Positions 16,289 through 25,957 of a stretch of 64,000 nt of DNA are shown piece by piece. A model generated the notes under the pieces. The model saw nothing but the letters and a program-made list of their open reading frames with translations, was not told the DNA's origin and searched no databases. The DNA comes from Phaeovulum vinaykumarii. GTDB taxonomy: Bacteria > Pseudomonadota > Alphaproteobacteria > Rhodobacterales > Rhodobacteraceae. A program made the position numbers and the translations under genes. The stretch lies in NCBI RefSeq assembly GCF_900156695.1, contig NZ_FTOM01000005.1:1-64000 (forward strand), read 5' to 3'. Position 1 is the stretch's first letter. The number at the start of each line of letters is the position of its first letter.

Positions 16289-17104
16289 ATGAACGAGACC
16301 CTGAACGATCTGACCCAGCCTTTCCGCATCGCATCCGAACCCTGGTATCGCCCCGTCGCCGATGAAATCGCGCTGTTCGAGGCCGCCCATGCGGCGCGGA
16401 TGCCGGTCATGCTCAAGGGCCCGACCGGCTGCGGCAAGACCCGCTTTGTCGAACACATGGCCTGGCGGCTGGGCAAGCCCTTGGTCACCGTCGCCTGCAA
16501 CGAGGACATGACCGCCTCGGATCTTGTCGGGCGCTTCCTGCTCGATGCCGCAGGCACGCGCTGGCAGGATGGACCTTTGACCTTTGCCGCCCGTCACGGC
16601 GCCATCTGCTATCTGGATGAGGTCGTCGAGGCGCGGCAGGACACGACCATAGCCATCCACCCGCTGACCGACAATCGCCGCATCCTTCCGCTTGAAAAGA
16701 AAGGCGAATTGCTGCGCGCCCATCCAGATTTCCAGCTCGTGATCAGCTACAACCCCGGCTATCAGGCGCTGATGAAGGATCTCAAGCAATCGACGAAGCA
16801 GCGCTTTGGCGCGCTCGATTTCACCTGGCCCGATCATGGCGTCGAGGTGGAGATCGTCGCCCATGAAACCGGCATCGACCCGGCCCTGGCCGAAAAGCTG
16901 GTGGCGATTGCGGAACGGGCGCGCAACCTCAAGGGGCACGGGCTCGACGAGGGGATCTCGACGCGGATGCTGGTGCATGCGGGCGGGCTGATCGCGCAGG
17001 GCGTGGCGCCGCTGGCCGCCTGCCGTATGGCGCTGGTGCGCCCGATCACCGACGATCCCGACATGCGCGACGCGCTCGATGCCGCCGTCACCACCTATTT
17101 CTGA
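16289..17104 (+). CDS. cbbQ: RuBisCO activase AAA+ subunit CbbQ
   Basis: 271 aa, MoxR-type AAA+ ATPase. Walker A is GPTGCGKT at residues 44-51, Walker B is AICYLDEV at 105-112, and an arginine-finger/sensor region lies around ITDDPDMR near the end. CbbQ hexamers with CbbO remove inhibitory sugar phosphates from form I RuBisCO. It lies 96 bp after cbbS and 8 bp before cbbO. The length matches the family. Confidence 0.95.
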   Translation: MNETLNDLTQPFRIASEPWYRPVADEIALFEAAHAARMPVMLKGPTGCGKTRFVEHMAWRLGKPLVTVACNEDMTASDLVGRFLLDAAGTRWQDGPLTFAARHGAICYLDEVVEARQDTTIAIHPLTDNRRILPLEKKGELLRAHPDFQLVISYNPGYQALMKDLKQSTKQRFGALDFTWPDHGVEVEIVAHETGIDPALAEKLVAIAERARNLKGHGLDEGISTRMLVHAGGLIAQGVAPLAACRMALVRPITDDPDMRDALDAAVTTYF

Positions 17105-17112
17105 GGCCCGCC

Positions 17113-19368
17113 GTGTCCGTCGCCATGTCCGCCCCGCCTGCCTCCGAGCTCCTGCCCGATGCGGTGCAGGACACGTTCAAGCGCCTCGCCCCCGAGGCCG
17201 CGCGGCAGCTTTCGGCGCAGGGCCGCGCGGTCTGGCACGCGGGGGCGGCGGCGCTTGATCGCAGCGGCAAGGGCAGCGAGGCGGTGCAGGCCTGGGCCGA
17301 AGCCGCGCTGCCGGTCGCGCGCGATCTGGGCGAGGATGTGCTGCCCGACCTGATGCGGGCCTGTCTGGCGATGGCCGCGCGCACCTCGGGCGCGGTGATC
17401 GCGCGGGTGCTGACGACGGCGCCGCTCGCCGCGCGGCGGCTGGGCGATCCCGATCTGTTCCGTGCCTATCTGGGGTTTCTGGATCTGCTGCTGGCGCAGG
17501 CGCCGCGGGGGGTGCGGCCGATGCTGGATCAGCTCGACTCGCTTCTGGGCGTGCTCACGCTGGGCGGTCTGCGCCGCTGGGCGCTGTGGGGCGCCGAGAT
17601 GCACCGCACGAATTACCCCGAACAGGCACGGTATTTCGCGCTGGAAAGCGCCGAGGCGCAGGCGGTTCTGCAACGCGAACGCAAGGGCGTGCTGTTTGTC
17701 GATATCCACCGCCGCATCGGCGCCTATCTGCGCGCGCTGTGGGGGCGGGACTTTCCGATGCGCCCGACCTCGGGCGATTTCGAAACGCGCGAGGGGCTGC
17801 GGCCCTATCTGGAAGCCGGGGTGATCCATCTGCCCGACGCCTGGGACGATGGGAACGGCGCGACCGGGCTTGATCTGTATCGCGCCGCCGCCGCCCATGC
17901 CGCCGCCCATCTGGCGGCGCGGCGCGGCCCGTTGCCGATGGAGGGGCTGAGCCTGCATCAGCGCGCCTGCATCGGGCTGATCGAGGATGCACGGGCCGAG
18001 GCGCTGGCGATCGCCCGCTTTCCCGGGCTGGGGGCGCTTTGGGCGCGGTTTCACACCGGCACCGGGGCGCTCGACCGCATCGCCCGCGCGCTGCTCTCGC
18101 CCGAGGCGCCGGAAACCGACGCCGACGCGCTTTGGGCCCGCGCGCAACTGGCCGGTGCCGATCTTGCCGACGAAACTGTCGCGCGGCGCATCGGCCTTGC
18201 GCTGGCCGAACGGCTGAACCCGCGCCTGCCCGCGCCCGCCCTGCCCTATCGCGACGACAACCGCGCGCTTTGGGAGGGAGACGAGAGCGACTGGTCCGAG
18301 GCCGCCGCGCCGCCCGCGCAGATCCGCCGGTATGTTTCTGTCTCCGAGCTGGTGAACGAGGTCGAGGTCGAAACCGCGGGGGACGACGCGCAGGAAATCC
18401 TTGTCTGCGCCACCGAGCTTTTCGACGATGACGGCAGCAGTTTCAATGCACGGGAGGGCCGCCCGCCCGTGGCGCCGCCGCGCCGCTACCCGGAATTCGA
18501 CCATCGCACCGGGCTTGACCGGCCCGACTGGGCGACGGTGCATGACAAGCGCCCCCGCCCCGGCGATCCGGCCCTGACCGAGGCGATCTTGCAGGAGCAC
18601 CGCCCGGTTCTGGCGCGGATGCGCCGGGTGCTGGAGGCGCTGCAGCCGCAGGGCGTGCAGCGATTGCGGCGGCTGGAAGACGGCGACGATCTGGACCTGA
18701 ACGCCGCCATTGCCGCCCGGCTCGACATCCGGCTTGGCCGCCAGCCCGATCCGCGGGTGATGATGCGGCAGATCCGCCGCACCCGCGATGTGACGGTGCT
18801 GCTGCTGCTGGACCTTTCGGAATCCACCAACGATCCCACCGGCACCGATGGCCGCCGCCTGATCGAGGTGACACGCGAAGCCACCGTGCTGCTGGCCGAA
18901 GCGGTGCACCGCGTCGGCGACCCCTTCGCGCTGCACGGCTTCTGCTCGGATGGGCGGCACAATGTGTTTTATCAGCGTTTCAAGGACTTTACCGAGGACT
19001 GGGGCGCCGCGCCCAAGGCCCGGCTGGCGGGGATGGAGGGGCAGCTCTCGACCCGAATGGGCGCTGCGATCCGCCATGCGGGCTGGCATCTGGCCCAGCA
19101 GCGCGCGGCGCGCAAGCTGCTTTTGGTGCTGACCGACGGGGCGCCTGCCGATATCGACGAACGCGCGCCCGCGCATCTGCGTCACGACGCCCGCGCCGCG
19201 GTGGCCGAGGTCGCACGCCAGGGCGTGCAGCCCTTCTGCCTCAGCCTCGATCCCGAGGCGGATGCCTATGTGGCGCAGATCTTCGGACCGCGCGCCTATC
19301 AGATCCTTGACCGCGTCGAGCGCCTGCCCGAACGCCTGCCGCGCCTTTACGCCGGGCTCGCCCGCTGA
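17113..19368 (+). CDS. cbbO: RuBisCO activase VWA-domain adaptor CbbO
   Basis: 751 aa. The C-terminal von Willebrand A domain carries an intact MIDAS motif, DLSES, in TVLLLLDLSESTNDPTG near residue 565, plus the later TDGAPADID. CbbO binds RuBisCO through this domain and CbbQ through its other parts, forming the QO-type activase. It starts with GTG at 17113, just after cbbQ, with GAGG about 6 nt upstream; an ATG at 17125 is the alternative. It is the last recognisable gene of the operon; what follows is decayed sequence. Confidence 0.93.
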   Translation: MSVAMSAPPASELLPDAVQDTFKRLAPEAARQLSAQGRAVWHAGAAALDRSGKGSEAVQAWAEAALPVARDLGEDVLPDLMRACLAMAARTSGAVIARVLTTAPLAARRLGDPDLFRAYLGFLDLLLAQAPRGVRPMLDQLDSLLGVLTLGGLRRWALWGAEMHRTNYPEQARYFALESAEAQAVLQRERKGVLFVDIHRRIGAYLRALWGRDFPMRPTSGDFETREGLRPYLEAGVIHLPDAWDDGNGATGLDLYRAAAAHAAAHLAARRGPLPMEGLSLHQRACIGLIEDARAEALAIARFPGLGALWARFHTGTGALDRIARALLSPEAPETDADALWARAQLAGADLADETVARRIGLALAERLNPRLPAPALPYRDDNRALWEGDESDWSEAAAPPAQIRRYVSVSELVNEVEVETAGDDAQEILVCATELFDDDGSSFNAREGRPPVAPPRRYPEFDHRTGLDRPDWATVHDKRPRPGDPALTEAILQEHRPVLARMRRVLEALQPQGVQRLRRLEDGDDLDLNAAIAARLDIRLGRQPDPRVMMRQIRRTRDVTVLLLLDLSESTNDPTGTDGRRLIEVTREATVLLAEAVHRVGDPFALHGFCSDGRHNVFYQRFKDFTEDWGAAPKARLAGMEGQLSTRMGAAIRHAGWHLAQQRAARKLLLVLTDGAPADIDERAPAHLRHDARAAVAEVARQGVQPFCLSLDPEADAYVAQIFGPRAYQILDRVERLPERLPRLYAGLAR

Positions 19369-19682
19369 GCAGAGTTGCAGGGATCGGTCGCGCCACGAGC
19401 CTCGGGACCACCTGCGGCAGGACAGCTCTTGGCCATATGCATTTCGAAACCGCGTTGTCGCTGTGCATTCGCGCGGCGGCTTTCGTGCACGCTGCCGATC
19501 GGCAAGATTGGTATGTGACCGAATGCAAGGGGCAGGAGGCGTGGGTCGCGCCAAAGGCGACTTGTGCTGCCCGCAATCTCCACAACCTGCGCGTTGCATC
19601 GCTTCCGGGCGCGACGCGAAGGGCGGCTATTGGAGCCTTGGTGACGTACGCTTTCGCCATGTCGATTAGGTGAAGCTCTCGC
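19369..19682. other. Gene-poor segment of atypical composition after cbbO
   Basis: About 310 bp with lower GC and codon patterns unlike the neighbours. Frames on both strands are open by chance, but no domain was recognised. It ends where the truncated metallopeptidase frame becomes recognisable, so it is probably accessory or rearranged DNA. Confidence 0.4.
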
Positions 19683-20015
19683 CCGAGGGCAGGACGTAGA
19701 TGTGCAGCACAAATCAAGTTTCCGGAACGGATCGAACTCTGTCTTGGTCTCTTCCCGGATCCCGAGGCATTCAGGCCGACGGGGCTCATCGTACGCCAGA
19801 CCCGGCAGCGATGGGGGTCCATGTCACCGGCCGGACGTCTGCTACTGAACCGCCGCCTCGTGCAGGCGCCGGTCGATGCCATCGACTACGTGATCACCCA
19901 CGAACTCTGCCACGTGGCCGAACCCCATCACGGGGCAGCCTTCTTCGATCTCCTCGACAAGGTGATGCCCGACTGGGAGCGCGGGAAGCAGAGATTGGAA
20001 CGGGCCATGGCCTGA
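19683..20015 (+). pseudogene. YgjP-like (DUF45) zinc metallopeptidase, 5'-truncated
   Basis: The frame reads QTRQRWGSMSPAGRL followed by YVITHELCHVAEPHH, the RWGSCS and HELxH zinc-site signatures of the YgjP/WLM-like metal-dependent hydrolase family (usually about 230 aa). Only the C-terminal 105-110 residues remain; a TGA at 19671-19673 lies just upstream in this frame and no good start codon precedes the conserved part (an ATG at 19821 would give 64 aa). It looks like a fragment cut at a rearrangement junction near 19700. Confidence 0.65.
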
Positions 20016-20233
20016 GAACTTCCGAACCCGGTCGCGGCAGCCCCAAACGCGACTCCAATCCAAGCAGTTTCGGACGCTGGATTTTCTTGTTACCTTACAA
20101 GGGCCTATGTGAGATTCACCAAAAGGGCGCAGTCATCAGGTCCAGAGAATATCGGCCCTAGGAGACCGCTTCCGGGCCGTCTAGCGAAGGCGCCAGTGCT
20201 CAGCCCCTCCCGCATAACCCTCGAATACAACGG

Positions 20234-20255
20234 AAAAATCCGGCCGCAGCCGGAT
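20234..20255 (-). terminator. Rho-independent terminator after tRNA-Ser
   Basis: On the minus strand ATCCGGC and GCCGGAT form a 7-bp stem with a 4-nt loop followed by TTTT (the A-run at 20234-20238 on the plus strand). It is about 30 nt beyond the tRNA 3' end. Confidence 0.7.
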
Positions 20256-20281
20256 CGGGAGAACGCTTTCGCTGGGGCAAG

Positions 20282-20371
20282 TGGCGGAGAGAGCGGGATT
20301 CGAACCCGCGAGACGGTTTCCCGCCTACACACTTTCCAGGCGTGCGCCTTCGACCACTCGGCCACCTCTCC
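20282..20371 (-). tRNA. tRNA-Ser (anticodon GGA)
   Basis: The minus strand starts GGAGAGGTGGCCGAGTGG, a class II tRNA with a long variable arm. The anticodon loop around CCTGGAAAG gives GGA, the T-arm is GGGTTCGAATCCC, and the acceptor end is CTCTCCGCCA with CCA encoded. 90 nt in total. It reads UCC/UCU serine codons. Confidence 0.95.
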
Positions 20372-20695
20372 GTGCCGCGTGTCTCTAGCGAAAACGGCGG
20401 GGAGAGGCAAGCCCTTGGCTGCACGCGCGCAACGAAGTTCCGCCGCGCGCGGCCTGCCCTTGTCCGGCCCTTCTTTCGAGGCGCTTCTGGCGACCATATC
20501 GGCCGGCCAGCGTCTTCGGGTGACCCGAGGCGGATCGGGGCGGATCGAGGTCTCGACCCTCGGGCGGCGCGGGCGCGGGCCTGTCCTTCGGGGCCTCTTT
20601 GCCGCAGAGAGCGCGAAAATCGCCCCGATCCCGCGGCGGGGCTTGAACGGCGCCCCGGCCCCACCCATACCTTGGTCAAGGAGACGCCCGTTCAC

Positions 20696-22192
20696 ATGAT
20701 CCCTTTTCGCCTTTTCCCGCGTGGGACCGCCGCCCTGGCCCCAACGCTGATGGCCCCAACGCTGATGGCCCCCGCCGCGTTAATGGCCACGCCGGTTCAC
20801 GCCGCCGCCCCTCAGGATGATCCCGCCGCCGCGGGCGTGTGGCACGACGGGCTGGCGCGCATCGCCGCCTATCTGCCCGACGCCGCGGCGCTGGATCTGT
20901 CGTTCTGGATCACGGCGGCCTCGATCGTGGGGCTTCTGGCGCTCTCGGCCTTCTTCTCGGGCTCGGAAACCGCGCTGACGGCGGCCTCGCGGGCCAAGCT
21001 GCGCGCGCGCGCCGACAAGGGCGAGCGCGGCGCCGAGGTGGCGCTGGACCTGACCGACGACAACGAACGGCTGATCGGCGCGATCCTGCTGGGCAACAAT
21101 GTCGTCAACATCCTGTCGGCCTCGCTGGCGACAGCGCTTCTGACGCGGCTGGTGGGCGATGGGGGCGTGGCGCTGGCCACGCTGGTGATGACGCTGCTGG
21201 TGCTGATCTTCTCGGAGGTGCTGCCCAAGACCTATGCGATCTCGACGCCCGAATCCGCGGCCACCCGCGTCGCCCGCCCGATCCGGGTCATGGTGCTGCT
21301 GCTGGCGCCCGTCGTCACCGTGGTGCGGCTGATCGTGCGGCTTCTGTTGCGCCTTTTCGGCATGCGCACGGCGGCCGATCAGCACATGTTCTCGGTCCAT
21401 GACGAGATCGCGGGCGCGCTGGCCATCGGCGCCGAGGAAGGCACCGTGCAAAAGGAAGACCGCGACCGCCTTCTGGGGGCGCTCGATCTGGGCAACCGCA
21501 CGGTCGAGGAAATCATGCGCCACCGCAGCCAGATCGAGATGATCGACGCCGAGGCCGCGCCTGACCAGATCCTGGCGCGGGTGCTGGCGTCCTCGCATAC
21601 GCGGCTGCCGCTTTACCGGGGCGAACGCGAGAATGTCGTGGGCGTGATCCATACCAAGGATCTTCTGCGCGCGGTCGAGAAGCTGTTGCGCGGGGATCAG
21701 GGGTCGCTGGACCGGATCGGCGGGCTGGACGTCATGAAGATCGCCATGAAGCCCTATTTCGTGCCCGAGACCACGCCGCTGGACGAGCAGATGCGCGAAT
21801 TCCTCAAGCGGCGGACGCATTTCGCGCTGGTGGTGGACGAATATGGCGACCTGCGCGGGCTCATCACGCTCGAGGATATCCTCGAGGAGATCGTGGGCGA
21901 GATCACCGACGAATTCGACCTGGACGGCGAGGCGCAGATCCGCCCCATCCCCGGCGGCGATTATCTGGTGGACGGCGCGATGACGATCCGCGACCTGAAC
22001 CGCGCGACCGACTGGATGCTGCCCGACGAGGAAGCCAACACCGTTGCGGGGCTGGTCATCCACGAGGCGCAGACGATCCCGACGCTGGGTCAGGTGTTCT
22101 CGTTCCACGGCTTCCGCTTCGAGGTGATGGGCCGCAAGGAAAACCGCATCACACGTCTGAAGATCCGCCCGCTGAACGGCGCCGGCGGCTGA
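20696..22192 (+). CDS. CNNM/CBS-domain membrane protein (hemolysin C / CorC-type family)
   Basis: 498 aa. A signal-like N-terminus is followed by a CNNM transmembrane domain (residues about 60-230; FFSGSETALTAASR and LGNNVVNILSASL are hallmarks, as is FSEVLPKTYA). A tandem CBS pair follows (MRHRSQIEMID..., then VVDEYGDLRGLITLEDILEEIVGEI). The C-terminal CorC_HlyC domain is at about 410-495 (LVDGAMTIRDLN). Family members act in Mg2+/Co2+ efflux or homeostasis. AAGGAG lies 12 nt before the chosen ATG, slightly distant. The 320 bp upstream to tRNA-Ser contain no gene I could support. Confidence 0.9.
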   Translation: MIPFRLFPRGTAALAPTLMAPTLMAPAALMATPVHAAAPQDDPAAAGVWHDGLARIAAYLPDAAALDLSFWITAASIVGLLALSAFFSGSETALTAASRAKLRARADKGERGAEVALDLTDDNERLIGAILLGNNVVNILSASLATALLTRLVGDGGVALATLVMTLLVLIFSEVLPKTYAISTPESAATRVARPIRVMVLLLAPVVTVVRLIVRLLLRLFGMRTAADQHMFSVHDEIAGALAIGAEEGTVQKEDRDRLLGALDLGNRTVEEIMRHRSQIEMIDAEAAPDQILARVLASSHTRLPLYRGERENVVGVIHTKDLLRAVEKLLRGDQGSLDRIGGLDVMKIAMKPYFVPETTPLDEQMREFLKRRTHFALVVDEYGDLRGLITLEDILEEIVGEITDEFDLDGEAQIRPIPGGDYLVDGAMTIRDLNRATDWMLPDEEANTVAGLVIHEAQTIPTLGQVFSFHGFRFEVMGRKENRITRLKIRPLNGAGG

Positions 22193-22259
22193 GCTGCAAG
22201 GGGCGCGCGCCGGCAAGGGACGCCCGCTTGCTCAGGTCAGGGGGCTCAGGCCGTGGGGC

Positions 22260-23423
22260 TCATGTCAGGGGTTGAGCGCGTTCGACCAGGCGCGCCAGGA
22301 AGCTGGCCCCCACCGGCGCCACATCGTCGTTGAAATCATAGGCCGGGTGATGCAGCCCCGCCCCCGGCCCCTGCCCCAGGAACAGATAGGCGCCGGGCCG
22401 CGCCGCCAGCATGTAGGAGAAATCCTCCGCCCCCATGTCGCGCCCGGCCTCGGCACAGACCCCCGCGGCGCCGGCGATCTCGCGCGCGACGGTGGCGGCA
22501 AAGGCGGTCTGGTCGGGGTCGTTGACGGTGGGCGGATAGCCCTTCTGATAATCGAGCCGCGCGCTGACCCCATAGGCCGCCGCCTGCCCCGCCACGATCT
22601 CGGCCATCCGGCGCATCACCATGTCCTGGACCGCCGTGTCGAAGGTGCGCACCGTGCCGCAGATATAGGCGGTGTCGGGGATGATGTTGTCGGCGCTGCC
22701 GGTGTGGATCTGCGTGACCGACACCACCAGATCGTCGAGCGCGCGGTGATTGCGGCTGACAATGGTCTGGAGCGCCGCGACGATGCCCACCACGGCCATG
22801 ATCGGATCGGCGGTCTCGTGCGGGGTGGCGCCGTGCCCGCCACGGCCCTGGACATGGATCTCGAAGGTGTCGACCGCCGCCATCAACGGCCCCGGCGTGG
22901 TGGCAAAGGTGCCGAAGTCCTGATTGGGGGCATTGTGCAGCCCGAAGACCCGGCCGATCTCGAAGCGGTCGAGCACACCTTCCTCGACCATCACCCCCGC
23001 GCCGCCGCCGTTTTCCTCGGCCGGCTGGAAGATCAGCGCCACGCGCCCGCAAAAGGCCCGCGTCTCGGCCAGGTATTTCGCCGCCCCCAGCAGCATCGTG
23101 GTATGCCCGTCATGGCCGCAGGCATGCATCTGTCCGGGGATCTCCGAGGCATGGGCGGCGCCGGTTTCCTCGGTGATGGGCAGCGCGTCGAAATCGGCCC
23201 GCAGCCCGATCGTCGGCCCCGGCCCCTGCCCCTTGATGATCGCCACGATCCCGGTGCGGGCGATCCCCTCGTGGATCTCGTCCACCCCGAACGCGCGCAG
23301 CCGCTCGGCGATGAAGGCGGCCGTCTTCGGACAGTCGAAACCCAGCTCGGGGCAGCGGTGCAACGCCCGGCGCCAGGCGGTCATCTCGTCGGCAAAGGCG
23401 GCTATGCGGTTCAGCACGGGCAT
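22260..23423 (-). CDS. M20 family amidohydrolase (hippurate hydrolase/aminoacylase type)
   Basis: 387 aa metal-dependent peptidase/amidohydrolase. Zinc-binding segments are MHACGHDGHTTMLLGAA (about residues 100-116) and EENGGGAGVMVEEG (about 137-150), plus the AEDFSYM motif near residue 355. It hydrolyses N-acyl or peptide-like amide bonds; the exact substrate is unknown. It is convergent with the CNNM gene and divergent from mazG. Confidence 0.88.
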   Translation of the reverse strand: MPVLNRIAAFADEMTAWRRALHRCPELGFDCPKTAAFIAERLRAFGVDEIHEGIARTGIVAIIKGQGPGPTIGLRADFDALPITEETGAAHASEIPGQMHACGHDGHTTMLLGAAKYLAETRAFCGRVALIFQPAEENGGGAGVMVEEGVLDRFEIGRVFGLHNAPNQDFGTFATTPGPLMAAVDTFEIHVQGRGGHGATPHETADPIMAVVGIVAALQTIVSRNHRALDDLVVSVTQIHTGSADNIIPDTAYICGTVRTFDTAVQDMVMRRMAEIVAGQAAAYGVSARLDYQKGYPPTVNDPDQTAFAATVAREIAGAAGVCAEAGRDMGAEDFSYMLAARPGAYLFLGQGPGAGLHHPAYDFNDDVAPVGASFLARLVERAQPLT

Positions 23424-23487
23424 TTCTGGACTCTTGCGCTGGGGGTCGGGATAAGACCCACAGGATCATCTGGGGAGTCGAAGCGCA

Positions 23488-24318
23488 ATGGCCAAGAACG
23501 ATCAAGACCTGTTCACCGAAGGCGACAGCGCCGGCGCCGAATTCGAGCGGCTCTGCGCGATCATGGCGCGGCTGCGCGACCCCGAGACCGGCTGCCCCTG
23601 GGACATCGCGCAGGATTTCGCCTCGATCACCCCCTACACGATCGAGGAGGCCCACGAGGTCGCCGATGCCATCGCGCGCGAGGCCTGGGACGAATTGCCG
23701 GGCGAGCTGGGCGATCTGGCGCTTCAGGTCGTCTATCACGCGCAGATGGCGGCCGAGGCTGATCTCTTCGACGTGCGCGCGGTGCTGGCGGCGGTCAACG
23801 CCAAGATGATCGCGCGGCATCCGCATGTCTTCGGCGACGAGAGCCGCGAGAAATCGGCCGAACAGCAAACCGAGGATTGGGAGCGCATCAAGGCCGCCGA
23901 GCGCGGCCCGGCGCGGGTTCTCGATGGCGTGGCGCTGGGGCTGCCGGCGCTGACGCGCGCGCTCAAGCTGCAAAAACGCGCAGCACGGGTGGGCTTTGAC
24001 TGGCCCGAGACGGCGCAGGTCGTCGACAAGATCATCGAGGAGGCGCGCGAACTGGTCGAGGCGCGCGACGAGCTGGGCCCCGAGGCGACCTTCGAGGAAT
24101 TCGGCGACCTTCTGTTCGTGATCGCCAATCTGGGCCGGCATCTGGACGTGGACCCCGAAGCGGCCCTGCGCGCGGCGAATGCCAAATTCACCCGCCGTTT
24201 CAATGCGATCGAGGACGAACTGAAAGCACGTGGCAAGGATTGGGCGCAAAGCGATCTGGCCGAGATGGACGCGCTGTGGAACGCCGCCAAGGCCGCCGAG
24301 CGCGCCGCCAAGACCTGA
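23488..24318 (+). CDS. mazG: Nucleoside triphosphate pyrophosphohydrolase MazG
   Basis: 276 aa with two MazG repeats. The first has CPWDIAQDFASITPYTIEEA followed by ELPGELGDLALQVVYHAQM, the EExxE-ExxD metal site. The second is in the C-terminal half (IIEEARELVEA... FEEFGDLLFVIANL). It hydrolyses (d)NTPs and noncanonical nucleotides to NMP and PPi, and may lower ppGpp. The length is normal and the start has a good ribosome site (GGGGAG). Confidence 0.95.
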   Translation: MAKNDQDLFTEGDSAGAEFERLCAIMARLRDPETGCPWDIAQDFASITPYTIEEAHEVADAIAREAWDELPGELGDLALQVVYHAQMAAEADLFDVRAVLAAVNAKMIARHPHVFGDESREKSAEQQTEDWERIKAAERGPARVLDGVALGLPALTRALKLQKRAARVGFDWPETAQVVDKIIEEARELVEARDELGPEATFEEFGDLLFVIANLGRHLDVDPEAALRAANAKFTRRFNAIEDELKARGKDWAQSDLAEMDALWNAAKAAERAAKT

Positions 24319-24387
24319 GGCCCGCGCGGCCCCGAGCCTCCCTCGGGACAGCATCCCCCAGAACAGCGTCCCTCGGAAAAGCGCCCC

Positions 24388-25203
24388 TCAGAACAGAGCC
24401 TTGCGCAGCATGTTGAGCGCGACCAGCGTCAGGAAGGCGGCAAAGACCCGGCGCAGCGGCTTGGGGTCCAGCCGATGCGCCAGTTTCGCGCCCACCGGCG
24501 CGGTCATCAGCGTCATGGCGATCACCACCAGGAAGGCCGGAATGTTGACCGCCCCCAGCGTGCCGGGCGGGGCGCCTTCGACCGGCACCATCACGAAAGC
24601 GGCCACCGACGGCACCGCGATCAGCGCGCCAAAGCCCGCCGCCGTCGCCACCGCGCGGTGGATCGGCATTCCATAGAGCGTCATCAGCGGCACCCCGAAC
24701 GAGCCCCCGCCGATCCCCATCAGGACCGACAGGAAGCCGATCGCCGGCGCCACCGACCAGCGCACCCGTCCGCCCGGCATCGCCGCCCCCAGCCGCCAGT
24801 CGGCGCGCCCGAAGGCCATGTAGGCCGCGATCATCACCGCCAGCCCGCCAAAGATCGCCTGAAGCGTGGGCGTGCTCAGCCGCGCCACCGTCAGAACGCC
24901 CAGAAGTGCCCCCAGCCCGATGCCGGGACCATAGCCGCGCAGGACCGACCATTCGACCGCGCCCTTGCGGTGATGCGCCGAGACCGAGCGCGCCGAGGTC
25001 ACGATGATCGTCGCCAGCGAGGTCGCCAGCGCCACCTGCATCAGCCCGTCGGGCCCGTAGCCCAGCCCCGAGAAGATCCAGAAGAAGGCCGGCACCAGCA
25101 CGATGCCGCCGCCCACGCCCAGAAGGCCGGCCAGCACCCCGGCAAAGGCGCCGGCGGCCATCAGCGCGGCCAGAAGCGGAAGAAGGGTGGCAAGATCGGG
25201 CAT
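24388..25203 (-). CDS. TauE/SafE-family sulfite/sulfonate exporter-like membrane protein
   Basis: 271 aa with about eight hydrophobic helices. The paired repeats GLLGVGGGIVLVPAFFW (N-terminal) and LMGIGGGSFGVPLMTLYG (middle) are the TauE/SafE (DUF81) signature. Family members move sulfite, sulfonates or other organic anions across the inner membrane. It stands alone between mazG and a small membrane protein gene, so substrate is unknown. Confidence 0.9.
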   Translation of the reverse strand: MPDLATLLPLLAALMAAGAFAGVLAGLLGVGGGIVLVPAFFWIFSGLGYGPDGLMQVALATSLATIIVTSARSVSAHHRKGAVEWSVLRGYGPGIGLGALLGVLTVARLSTPTLQAIFGGLAVMIAAYMAFGRADWRLGAAMPGGRVRWSVAPAIGFLSVLMGIGGGSFGVPLMTLYGMPIHRAVATAAGFGALIAVPSVAAFVMVPVEGAPPGTLGAVNIPAFLVVIAMTLMTAPVGAKLAHRLDPKPLRRVFAAFLTLVALNMLRKALF

Positions 25204-25417
25204 GACGGGCCTCGCACGGCAGGGGGAACGTGCCCTGTCCTAGCCCAGCCGCGCGCGGCGCGCCAGCGCCTGCCTGTGCGCGATATGTCGGCAGCCGCGT
25301 TCTGGGGTTCTGCGCAGATAGATCGCGCCATAGCCCGGCCTATGCGCGATGTGCATGTGCCCCGCCGCGGCGTGCGGCGCGGCAGATGCACGAAACGGGC
25401 GCGGGGCCCGCGGCGGC

Positions 25418-25834
25418 TCAGCGGTGGCGCGCCTCGACCCGGACGGGCTGGGCGCGGCGGGGATGCAGACGCTCGGCCAGACGCGCGACCCGCCCGATGC
25501 GCGCCTTGCCTCCGCCCGTCGGCCCCGCGCCCTCGGGGGCGGCCATGCGCATGATGGTGATGGCGAATTGCACCCCGGCAAAGACGATGGCGTTGAAGAC
25601 CAGAAGCATCATCAGCGCGATCCAGCCCCCCTGCGCATGCAGAACCAGATGGCGCAGCCCGCCGACATCGGCCCCCAGCAGAAGCCCCACGAAGACCAAC
25701 GACAAAATCCCGCCCACCGCCACGTTGCGGATATACAGACGGACAAGGCGCGGCAGGCCCTCCTCGGGCGTGCTCGGATCGGGCGGGCTCGGATCGGGTG
25801 GGGCGGTTTGGGGGCGGTCGGGATCGGGGGTCAT
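25418..25834 (-). CDS. Small two-helix membrane protein of unknown function
   Basis: 138 aa. A Pro/Asp-rich N-terminus (about 30 residues) precedes two membrane segments, around VAVGGILSLVFVGLLLGADV and IALMMLLVFNAIVFAGVQFAI, and an Arg-rich tail. The start at 25834 has AGGAG just upstream. The family was not recognised. The neighbours (TauE and EamA transporters) do not indicate a function. Confidence 0.6.
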   Translation of the reverse strand: MTPDPDRPQTAPPDPSPPDPSTPEEGLPRLVRLYIRNVAVGGILSLVFVGLLLGADVGGLRHLVLHAQGGWIALMMLLVFNAIVFAGVQFAITIMRMAAPEGAGPTGGGKARIGRVARLAERLHPRRAQPVRVEARHR

Positions 25835-25957
25835 CGGGCTCTCCTTCGCTGGGGTCAGTTTACACTTGTTCCAGACAAAAGGACAGGCTGGCGAAGGGAC
25901 AGGGCACACGCGCAAGACGGGCCACACGCGCAAGACGGGCCGGGATCAGCGCCACGA

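Noticed and set aside
14303-16978. Long minus-strand frame opposite cbbL, cbbS and cbbQ
   Set aside because: Antisense to three certain genes and lacks any recognisable domain.
17095-19599. Long minus-strand frame opposite cbbO
   Set aside because: Antisense shadow of a GC-biased gene; no start site or domain.
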